Assembly: GCA_012520975.1 (NCBI GenBank) | Contig: JAAYNF010000085.1 | Location: 1-35,082, forward strand | DNA: 35,082 nucleotides | Origin: Clostridiaceae bacterium | GTDB taxonomy: Bacteria; Bacillota; Clostridia; Saccharofermentanales; UBA5734 | Reading direction: 5' to 3' | Shown: positions 16,236 through 22,875 of the stretch, one piece after another | Position numbering within the stretch: position 1 is the stretch's first letter | Layout of the letters: each line of letters starts with the position of its first letter | Notes under the pieces: model-generated | Told to the model about the DNA's origin: nothing | The model's database searches: none | The model's input: the letters and a program-made list of their open reading frames with translations, nothing else | Made by a program: the position numbers and the translations under genes

Positions 16236-17900
16236 ATGAAAAATACACAAAAATACAAGCCGTATCCCACGATCGGTCTACCGGACCGACAGTGGCCGAA
16301 TCGCACCATCAAGGAGGCGCCGCAATGGTGTAGTGTGGACCTGCGCGATGGCAATCAGGCGCTGGAAATTCCGATGACCTTGGAACAAAAACTTGTCTAC
16401 TACAATAAATTGCTTGAAATCGGCTTTAAAACGATCGAGATCGGTTTCCCGGCAGCGTCGGATACAGAATATGAATTTACCCGATATCTGATCGATAATC
16501 ATCTGATACCAGATGATGTGTACATTCAGGTGTTGACTCAGTCACGACGGCATATTATTGAAAAAACATTTGAAGCTGTCCGCGGGTGCAAAAATGTCGT
16601 TATTCATCTGTATAACTCAACATCAACCCTGCAGCGGGAGGTTGTTTTTCAGATGGATCGCGCTCAGATTATCGATCTGGCTGTTTCGGGAGCAGGTTTG
16701 ATTCGTGAGATCGCCGCTCAAGACACCACCGGAACCAATTTTGTCTATGAGTATTCTCCGGAGAGCTTCACCGGTACCGAAATGGATTTTGCCGTTGAGA
16801 TTTGTGATGCGGTTTGTGATGTCTGGCAGCCGACTCCACAAAAAAAGGTGATCATTAATCTGCCTGCTACGGTCGAAATGTCAACGCCCAATATATATGC
16901 CGATCAAATCGAATATTTTTCTCGCCACACGCGCTATCGGGATTCGATCCTGATCAGTTTACATCCCCACAACGACAGAGGAACAGCCGTTGCCGCTGCG
17001 GAATTAGGCCTCATGGCCGGTGCCGATCGGGTTGAAGGAACACTGTTTGGCAACGGTGAGCGAACCGGAAATGCCGATCTGGTCACGTTGGCACTAAACC
17101 TCTATACCCATGGAATCGATCCCAAGCTTGATCTTTCGGATATCAATAGTTTGATTGCTATTTATGAGGAAAACAACCGTATTCCGGTCCATCCGAGACA
17201 TCCTTATGCCGGAAAGCTGGTTTATACCGCTTTTTCCGGTTCTCATCAGGATGCCATTAAAAAAGGCATGGCGGCCATGAAAAAGCATCCGGATTATTGG
17301 GCGGTTCCTTATTTACCCATTGATCCGAAGGATGTGGGGCGCAGTTATGATCCGATCATTCGAATTAACAGTCAATCCGGAAAGGGCGGTGTAGCCTATG
17401 TCTTGGAGCAGTTTTATGGACTTATTTTGCCCCGGCCGGTCCAACAGGCTTTCAGCCTTGAAGTCACCCGTGTTTCCGAAGAACGCAACAGCGATCTCGG
17501 CCCGGATGAAATCTATCAGTTGTTCATTGACACTTATGCCAACAAAGTTTCACCTTTGAAACTTCTGACTTATCAAGAAAACATGATCAACGAGCAAAAT
17601 TTTACAATCTCGGCTTTGATCGAATATCAAGGAGAAGAGTATACCGTGAACGGTTCGGGAAATGGTCTGCTGGATGCTTTTTGCCAAGCCATGCAGAATT
17701 TCCTGAATCGTGAATTTGAAATTACAACCTATCAGGAACACGCATTGAATCGTGGGTCGAGCTCCAAAGCTATCACATATGTACAAATTCAAAACGGAGA
17801 TCATCAAACCCATATCGGTTGCGGCATCAGCAGCAGCATCAGCAAGTCATCCTTGCGGGCGGTGGTTAGTTCAATCAACCGAATGCTTGATTTGTCGTGA
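16236..17900 (+). CDS. leuA: 2-isopropylmalate synthase (long LeuA form)
   Basis: A 554-residue enzyme condensing acetyl-CoA with 2-oxoisovalerate, the first committed step of leucine synthesis. The start fits the long subfamily seen in actinobacteria and yeast (PNRTIKEAPQWCSVDLRDGN). The HMGL-like TIM barrel contains SLHPHNDRGT (metal histidines) and GNGERTGNADLVTLAL, and the C-terminal ~120 residues are the leucine-binding regulatory domain, ending in GCGISSSISKSSLRAVVS. GGGAGG lies 8 bases before ATG 16236; the longer track ORF starts inside the T-box leader and is wrong. No leuB, leuC or leuD follows: the gene stands alone. Confidence 0.95.
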   Translation: MKNTQKYKPYPTIGLPDRQWPNRTIKEAPQWCSVDLRDGNQALEIPMTLEQKLVYYNKLLEIGFKTIEIGFPAASDTEYEFTRYLIDNHLIPDDVYIQVLTQSRRHIIEKTFEAVRGCKNVVIHLYNSTSTLQREVVFQMDRAQIIDLAVSGAGLIREIAAQDTTGTNFVYEYSPESFTGTEMDFAVEICDAVCDVWQPTPQKKVIINLPATVEMSTPNIYADQIEYFSRHTRYRDSILISLHPHNDRGTAVAAAELGLMAGADRVEGTLFGNGERTGNADLVTLALNLYTHGIDPKLDLSDINSLIAIYEENNRIPVHPRHPYAGKLVYTAFSGSHQDAIKKGMAAMKKHPDYWAVPYLPIDPKDVGRSYDPIIRINSQSGKGGVAYVLEQFYGLILPRPVQQAFSLEVTRVSEERNSDLGPDEIYQLFIDTYANKVSPLKLLTYQENMINEQNFTISALIEYQGEEYTVNGSGNGLLDAFCQAMQNFLNREFEITTYQEHALNRGSSSKAITYVQIQNGDHQTHIGCGISSSISKSSLRAVVSSINRMLDLS

Positions 17901-17959
17901 TTCCGTGAGCAAGGACTCCAAGAAAGGCTCCAAGATGAAAAAGCTGGGTTTTTCCTCCT

Positions 17960-17995
17960 CCCAATTAGACAAAATTTTTATTTTGTCTAATTGGG
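17960..17995. repeat. Perfect 36-bp inverted repeat between leuA and the convergent gene
   Basis: CCCAATTAGACAAAAT and its exact reverse complement flank a 4-base TTTT loop (16-bp arms). It lies in the 173-bp gap between the 3' ends of leuA and the 18074 gene. Neither strand has a T-run after the stem, so it is not a classical intrinsic terminator, though it could still end or protect both convergent transcripts. A dispersed repeat or miniature element is the alternative. Confidence 0.85.
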
Positions 17996-18073
17996 GATCA
18001 AAAATTCGCTGCGCAAAAAGACCGGAATCTCCGCTCACCTGCTTGGAAAATGTCTCTGGGAGCAGCAACGAAC

Positions 18074-18886
18074 CTATTCGGATGTTGATGGGTCGCCTAA
18101 AGTTGTTGTCGGTTTTGTTGTTGATGTTGTAGAAATTGGGATTGCTGTCGTTGTTTTTTGTCCGCCCAAGAGATCACTCAGATCTTGAATGCCTAAAATG
18201 CGATACCATTCAGATAAATTCTGAATCGGATTATAAAGCTTGGCCAATAAAATAATAACCAAAACAACAATCACAAAAAACAATAGACGGCGCAAAACAT
18301 TTTGTTGTCTTTCGGATTGGCGTTTGCGATTGACCTTGGCAACCGTGGTATACCCTTTCAGGCGATAAACCCGTTCGCGACTTCGGCGACGGATCGGTTT
18401 GCTCTTGGGTAATTTTCGCAGCACGATGCGCGCCGTTGTCTGATTAAGCAGATCGGTCGCCGGAGAAACTCGTTTTGATCTTGGCTGTGCAGGCGTCGAT
18501 TTTTTCGATTTCAACAAGGATTTTTCGCGACGTCGAGCGCGCAAGCCTTCAAGGCAGATTTTAGCGTTCCGATAAAGCTTTCGGCTCCGGCTGCTTATGC
18601 GTCTACCCAACTCCTTGGACAACTGTTTGACATTGACAGCGATTTTACGAATCATCTGCAGGATCTTTTGCATGATCTTTTGGACAGAATTGCCGATTTT
18701 ATTCATGTCGATTCGAGCGCGCAAACCTTCAAGGTAGGTTTTAGCGTTCCGATAAAGCTTTTGACTCCGGCTGCTTATACGTCTACCCAACTCCTTGGAC
18801 AACTGTTTGACATTGACGGCAATCTTGCGAACCGTCTGTATGATCTTTTGCATGATCTTTTGGGCAGAATTGCCGATTTTATCCAT
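18074..18886 (-). CDS. Unrecognised basic single-span membrane protein with a 60-residue tandem duplication
   Basis: 270 residues, no family recognised. Residues 1-60 and 61-120 are near-identical copies of a Lys/Arg-rich, helix-prone unit (KIGNS.QKIMQKI, then KQLSKELGRRISSRS). Residues 121-198 are also strongly basic (KPIRRRSRERVYRLKG). One transmembrane helix follows (about 199-216, LLFFVIVVLVIILLA), then ~54 residues ending in a Thr/Ser-rich tail. The positive-inside rule puts the basic N-terminal part in the cytoplasm and the Thr-rich tail outside. A promoter lies upstream, but the ribosome binding site (AAAGGA) is about 13 bases from the ATG, so the exact start is uncertain. It is divergent from lexA, where some Bacillota encode the SOS division inhibitor YneA, but there is no LysM domain or similarity to YneA. 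Function unknown. Confidence 0.75.
   Translation of the reverse strand: MDKIGNSAQKIMQKIIQTVRKIAVNVKQLSKELGRRISSRSQKLYRNAKTYLEGLRARIDMNKIGNSVQKIMQKILQMIRKIAVNVKQLSKELGRRISSRSRKLYRNAKICLEGLRARRREKSLLKSKKSTPAQPRSKRVSPATDLLNQTTARIVLRKLPKSKPIRRRSRERVYRLKGYTTVAKVNRKRQSERQQNVLRRLLFFVIVVLVIILLAKLYNPIQNLSEWYRILGIQDLSDLLGGQKTTTAIPISTTSTTKPTTTLGDPSTSE
18527..18886 (-). repeat. 180-bp in-frame tandem duplication inside the membrane-protein gene
   Basis: The segments 18707-18886 and 18527-18706 align at a constant 180-bp offset with about 17 mismatches over some 170 compared bases (~90% identity by hand count), mostly transitions. They encode residues 1-60 and 61-120. The boundary is the ATG/Met at each unit start, so the second copy could itself act as a start. 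Confidence 0.9.
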
Positions 18887-18942
18887 GCCGATCAGAATAT
18901 CCTTTCCCCTGCTTCTTGCGAAAATCCGTTAACACCCTTGCG

Positions 18943-18971
18943 ATTATAACCTAAATTCACCTCAATTTCAC
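18943..18971 (-). promoter_or_regulatory. Probable promoter of the basic membrane-protein gene
   Basis: On the minus strand: GTGAAA, 17-bp spacer, perfect TATAAT, ending about 57 bp before the proposed start. The LexA box lies about 45 bp upstream of this -35, so LexA control of this gene is possible but not shown by position. Confidence 0.5.
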
Positions 18972-19015
18972 CCATTTCATCGGTCATGGGCGCATCAAGT
19001 TTGAATTGGCCATAT

Positions 19016-19029
19016 CGAACAAAAGTTTG
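19016..19029. promoter_or_regulatory. LexA (SOS) box at the lexA promoter
   Basis: CGAAC AAAA GTTTG differs by one base from the Gram-positive consensus CGAAC-N4-GTTCG. It overlaps the -35 of the lexA promoter, the expected place for autorepression. It is the only such box seen in the 199-bp divergent region. Confidence 0.82.
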
Positions 19030-19055
19030 ACAATTAAATTTACTTTTGCTAAGAT
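19027..19055 (+). promoter_or_regulatory. lexA promoter
   Basis: Consensus TTGACA (19027-19032), 17-bp spacer, TAAGAT (19050-19055) with TGC directly before it. The first bases are shared with the LexA box, so bound LexA would block RNA polymerase. Confidence 0.75.
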
Positions 19056-19085
19056 AAAACCAACATGAAAAAGGAGTGCCGTAAT

Positions 19086-19715
19086 ATGTCTACCTATCGC
19101 TTCACTCGAGCCAATGTGGAAGACACCGTAAATCGCGTATACGACTATATCGTGGAGTATATTCGGCGAGAGGGTTATCCCCCGGCGGTTCGTGACATCT
19201 GTAGCGGTGTTGGCATTCGTTCAACTTCGACCATTCATGGCCATCTAAAGCGATTACAGCAGGCGGGCCGGATCGAATACACCGCCGGTAAGCGCCGGGC
19301 AATAACCATACCCGACAACAGCGGCGAACGTGTTGTGCATCTGCCGGTCGTCGGCCAAGTCACCGCCGGAGTGCCGATTTTGGCCTCCGAGAATATTGAG
19401 CGCGTACTCCCCTTTCCCGCCGGGTTTTTTTCAGAGGATGGGGATGTTTTTGCCCTCAGAGTTCGCGGTGAAAGCATGCGAGACGCAGCCATCCTTGACG
19501 GCGACTTCGTCATTGTTCGCAAACAAAACACGGCCAATCTGGGTGATATTATTGTTGCGCTGATTGATGACGAAGCAACCGTCAAGACCTTGGCAAATAT
19601 AGACGGTAAAATTGTTTTGCGCCCGGAAAACCCGGCGTTTAGTCCGATTCCCTTCGATAGTACCGATTGTCAGGTCTTAGGCAAGGTCTGTGGTGTATTC
19701 CGAGCAACTCTTTAA
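19086..19715 (+). CDS. lexA: SOS repressor LexA
   Basis: A 209-residue self-cleaving repressor. The N-terminal winged helix carries GYPPAVRDICSGVGIRSTST and IHGHLKRLQQAGRIEY. The C-terminal S24 peptidase-like domain carries the scissile A94-G95 in QVTAGVPIL, the catalytic serine in RGESMRDAAI (about S130) and the lysine in EATVKTL (about K167), the normal 37-residue spacing. AAGGAG stands 9 bases before ATG 19086, which is preferred over the track start at 19065. It has its own LexA box. Its 3' end overlaps the hfq 3' end by 39 bases on the opposite strand. Confidence 0.95.
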   Translation: MSTYRFTRANVEDTVNRVYDYIVEYIRREGYPPAVRDICSGVGIRSTSTIHGHLKRLQQAGRIEYTAGKRRAITIPDNSGERVVHLPVVGQVTAGVPILASENIERVLPFPAGFFSEDGDVFALRVRGESMRDAAILDGDFVIVRKQNTANLGDIIVALIDDEATVKTLANIDGKIVLRPENPAFSPIPFDSTDCQVLGKVCGVFRATL

Positions 19716-20006
19716 AGCATCGTTGCGATAAGATTCATTAAAAATATAGTTAACCTGTTGCTGAGGATTGACCGCAACAACGGCGTTTTTGTATATGAGA
19801 TGTTGTCTCCGCTCTTCCTCCAGAATGATGGAAAGCGTATCAAACCCGACAATCAAACCGTTTTTAATGCTTCTGTCCACCAATTGAATCGAGACGGCGA
19901 TTTTTTCCCGTCGGCAATAATTTAAGAAAACATCTTGCAGTTTCATATCGCGACCCGAATGTTCTCGCTCCGGCCGATGGTTCCTGTTGTTGGCTTGAAA
20001 ATTCAT
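19677..20006 (-). CDS. hfq: Hfq-like RNA chaperone with altered Sm2 motif
   Basis: A 109-residue Sm-like protein. The core (about residues 22-85) starts MKLQDVFLNYCRREKIAVSI, continues with NGLIVGFDTLSIILE and ends RRQHLIYKNAVVAV, matching Hfq in order and spacing. The usual YKHA of the Sm2 motif is YKNA here, so the conserved pore histidine is replaced by Asn. A ~20-residue basic/polar N-terminal extension and a ~25-residue C-terminal tail flank the core; AGGAGG supports the first Met. It sits downstream of miaA, as in many Bacillota and proteobacteria. The last 12 codons and stop overlap lexA. Hfq identity is very likely; RNA-binding behaviour may be atypical. Confidence 0.82.
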   Translation of the reverse strand: MNFQANNRNHRPEREHSGRDMKLQDVFLNYCRREKIAVSIQLVDRSIKNGLIVGFDTLSIILEEERRQHLIYKNAVVAVNPQQQVNYIFNESYRNDALKSCSEYTTDLA

Positions 20007-20098
20007 TGATATTATCCTCCTGATTCAATGCTTCTGTAGCATAATACCCATAGCATAAGCATTTCAGAAGGATAAAACAATTGGTTATATGCGTAATT

Positions 20099-21040
20099 TT
20101 AGATATTTTTCAAAATATTTTTTGTATTTTCTTCCGGCGAATGGTTTTTCAGCCAGTAAATGTTTGTAATTTTTTTAAGCCAGGTCATTTGACGCTTGGC
20201 ATAACGTCGCGAAGCTTGACGAATATCATCGGCAACCGATTCCAAGGACTTATCCCCTGCCAAATAAGGTAAGACCTCTTTATAACCGATTGCTTGCAGA
20301 CAAGTGCTGGCCGGATCAAGGCCTCTGGCAAGCAGCTGACGCACCTCATCAATCAAGCCGGCGTCAATCATCTGACCGACACGTTGGTTAATTCGCTCAT
20401 AAAGGATTGCCCGATCATGACTCAGCCCAAAAATACGAAAATCAAAATCCGGTCCTTTTTGCCTTGACAACTGATTCTGCTGACCGATGGTCATACCGGT
20501 CTGGTAATAGATCTCCAAGGCGCGAATGATGCGTTTGCGGTCACCGGGGGCAAGTTTTGCGGCACTTTCGGGATCAACCACAGCCAATTCGCTAAGCATT
20601 TGTTCGATGCCCAATCTCTCGGACCGCTCCATGAGCCGAGCGCGCAAGGAATGATTCGGCGGATGTGGGAAAAAAGAAATGCCTTCAATCACAGCACTCA
20701 AGTACTGTCCGGTTCCGCCACACAGAACCGGTTGTTTGCCTCGCGAAAAAATATCGTAAATTGCTATGGTGGCGTCCTTTTTATATTGGGCAACACTATA
20801 GGGTTCACCTGGCTCACGAATATCCAACAGATGATGTCTGATTAAATTTTGTTCCTGCTTGGTGGCCTTGGCCGTGCCGATATCCATGCCCCGATAAATC
20901 TGCATTGAATCGGCGGAAACGATCTCGCCATCCAGCGCTTGGCAAAGCAAAAGCGCAGTCGCTGTTTTACCACTGGCGGTAGGCCCTGCGATGACCAGAA
21001 CAGGTTTTGGAGTTGATTCGGTTTCCTTGTCGTGGTTCAT
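20099..21040 (-). CDS. miaA: tRNA dimethylallyltransferase MiaA
   Basis: A 313-residue enzyme adding a dimethylallyl group to A37 of tRNAs reading UNN codons, making i6A, the substrate of MiaB encoded three genes upstream. It shows P-loop GPTASGKT (19-26), VSADSMQIYRGMDIGTAK, HHLLDI, CGGTGQYLSA and PGDRKRIIRALEIY, with the C-terminal YAKRQMTWLKK. Its ATG shares one base with the mutL stop (TAATG), so translation is coupled. hfq follows after 92 bp with its own strong ribosome binding site and no terminator seen between. Confidence 0.96.
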   Translation of the reverse strand: MNHDKETESTPKPVLVIAGPTASGKTATALLLCQALDGEIVSADSMQIYRGMDIGTAKATKQEQNLIRHHLLDIREPGEPYSVAQYKKDATIAIYDIFSRGKQPVLCGGTGQYLSAVIEGISFFPHPPNHSLRARLMERSERLGIEQMLSELAVVDPESAAKLAPGDRKRIIRALEIYYQTGMTIGQQNQLSRQKGPDFDFRIFGLSHDRAILYERINQRVGQMIDAGLIDEVRQLLARGLDPASTCLQAIGYKEVLPYLAGDKSLESVADDIRQASRRYAKRQMTWLKKITNIYWLKNHSPEENTKNILKNI

Positions 21041-22875
21041 TATACGATCCGTTTAAAACGTTTTTCCAATTCATACCGCGTGATGCGAATGATAACCGGC
21101 CGACCATGAGGGCACTGATATGGATTTTCCAATTGTTTCAGATCGTGGAGCAGGCGTTCGATTTCGGCAAATTTTAAATTGTCATGGGCCTTGACCGCGG
21201 CTTTGCAGGCCAGATCAAACAGATTCTCCCCTGCTTCTTCTCCACTTTTGGGCAGGTTTTCGATCAACGTGTCCAAGACCAGCCGAAAAGCCTGCTCCGG
21301 TTGCAAGCGTTCGCCACCGTCATCCGGGCAGCTACGCAAAGCCACAGAGGATTCACCGAAAAAGTCGAAATCAAAGCCAAAAGAAGCCAGTCGTTCTTGT
21401 TCTTGATGCAGCAGTTGCAATTCTCTTTTGCTTAACTCAAGAATAATGGGAACCAGCAAGGTCTGAGTTGCCACCGGGCGATTCTGGCTCAGTGCCTGCT
21501 TACGTCTGGCAAGCAGAGCTTCATAGAGGATTTTTTCATGCGCTGCGTGTTGATCGATTAATAGTAGTTCCTGATCCAGTTCAAGCAACAGAAACGTGTT
21601 AAATAGCTGTCCGATCAGACGGGCCCGGTCAAGATCGTTGATTTTAAGCAGTGACGGCTGTGATTCCAATGGTTGGGTAGCCGATTCTTTAGGCGACGCC
21701 TCCACGACAGACTCAATTGGAAAGGTTGGGTATTCCTGCTCACCGATTGCTCTGTCATCATCTTTTTGATCAGTCGCCATCGGCTGCACGGTTTCACGAA
21801 GCGGAAGTCCGACGGTATCTGTTGTGGTCGGAGTCGGTTCCTGAATCTCCATTTGGCTCTCTTCGGTCGGGAGAACATTGATTCCGGCTTGGCTCATTAA
21901 AAGGCCGCGTAAGGAATGATAGATCATCCGAAATACATCCTGATCATTCCAGAATCGAACCTCCATTTTTTGTGGATGAACATTGACATCCACCAAATTG
22001 GAAGGCAGTTCGAGAAAAAGGACAGCGACGGCATATTTGCCCTTCATTAATAACGTTTGATAAGCCTCATCCAGTGCTGCGGTTATGGTTCTGGAGCGCA
22101 CCAAGCGGCCATTGACAAAAATACTCTGATGGGAACGGCTGTTGCGGCACAGGTCCGGTCGTCCGATTAAACCCTTCAAGGACAGCGGTGGCCGGGTGTT
22201 ATCCACAGCAAGACAGGCAGTAGCGGTCTTTTTACCATAGACCGCGTAAACGGTGCTGATTAAATCATTATTCCCCGGAGTGTGAAGAATCTCTTGGTGA
22301 TTGTTTAATAATCGGAAAGATACATCGGATCTGGCCAATGCCAATCGTTCAATCAGATCAATGATGGCCCCGGCTTCTGTGGTATCCTTGCGCAAAAATT
22401 TAAACCGGGCCGGCACATTATAAAAAAGATTTTCGACAAGAACAGATGTTCCGGTTGGCGAACCGGTCCAGCCGCTGTCCAGCATCTCACCTCCATGAAC
22501 AACGACGTAGGTTGCTTTGTCATCGGTCAGACGCCTGGTTTCCAAACGAACTTTTGAAACCGCCGAGATGCTGGCCAGTGCCTCGCCACGAAAGCCCATC
22601 GTTGTAATTGAATCCAGATCTTCTATCTTGGCGATCTTGCTGGTTGCGTGGCGGGAAAAAGCCAGCACAGCATCGTCCGGACCCATACCTCTGCCATTAT
22701 CGGTGACACGAATCGAAGCAATTCCACCCTGTACAAATTCAACCGTAATAACCGAAGCGCCGGCGTCCAAAGCGTTTTCCACCAATTCCTTGACCACCGA
22801 AGCCGGTCTTTCGACAACCTCGCCGGCCGCAATGCTGTTTGCGGTCTGTTGGTCCAGAATACGAATTTCCATCAT
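21040..22875 (-). CDS. mutL: DNA mismatch repair protein MutL (endonuclease-type)
   Basis: A 611-residue protein. The GHKL ATPase region has NSIAAGEVVERPASVVKELV, DNGRGM, RHATSKI and GFRGEALASISAV; the transducer domain follows to about residue 330; a Pro/Thr/Glu-rich linker (about 340-400) leads to the C-terminal dimerisation domain. That domain contains DQHAAHEKILYE (from about D441), matching the DQHA(X)2E(X)4E metal site of nicking MutL proteins, and CPHGRPVII. So this MutL probably nicks the strand itself, as expected where MutH is absent. ATGA overlap with mutS; ATGATG leaves a one-codon start ambiguity. Confidence 0.96.
   Translation of the reverse strand: MMEIRILDQQTANSIAAGEVVERPASVVKELVENALDAGASVITVEFVQGGIASIRVTDNGRGMGPDDAVLAFSRHATSKIAKIEDLDSITTMGFRGEALASISAVSKVRLETRRLTDDKATYVVVHGGEMLDSGWTGSPTGTSVLVENLFYNVPARFKFLRKDTTEAGAIIDLIERLALARSDVSFRLLNNHQEILHTPGNNDLISTVYAVYGKKTATACLAVDNTRPPLSLKGLIGRPDLCRNSRSHQSIFVNGRLVRSRTITAALDEAYQTLLMKGKYAVAVLFLELPSNLVDVNVHPQKMEVRFWNDQDVFRMIYHSLRGLLMSQAGINVLPTEESQMEIQEPTPTTTDTVGLPLRETVQPMATDQKDDDRAIGEQEYPTFPIESVVEASPKESATQPLESQPSLLKINDLDRARLIGQLFNTFLLLELDQELLLIDQHAAHEKILYEALLARRKQALSQNRPVATQTLLVPIILELSKRELQLLHQEQERLASFGFDFDFFGESSVALRSCPDDGGERLQPEQAFRLVLDTLIENLPKSGEEAGENLFDLACKAAVKAHDNLKFAEIERLLHDLKQLENPYQCPHGRPVIIRITRYELEKRFKRIV

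Noticed and set aside
17939-17954. AAAAAGCTGGGTTTTT as the leuA terminator
   Set aside because: Only five A-T pairs in the stem; the nearby 36-bp palindrome is a far stronger structure.
17752-18132. 126-aa plus-strand ORF from the leuA end through the palindrome
   Set aside because: Begins inside leuA in another frame, no ribosome binding site, and runs into the convergent gene; the leuA frame is supported instead.
18994-19020. GTTTG...CGAAC inverted pair upstream of the LexA box
   Set aside because: Half-sites are in the wrong order and far apart, so it does not form a LexA operator.
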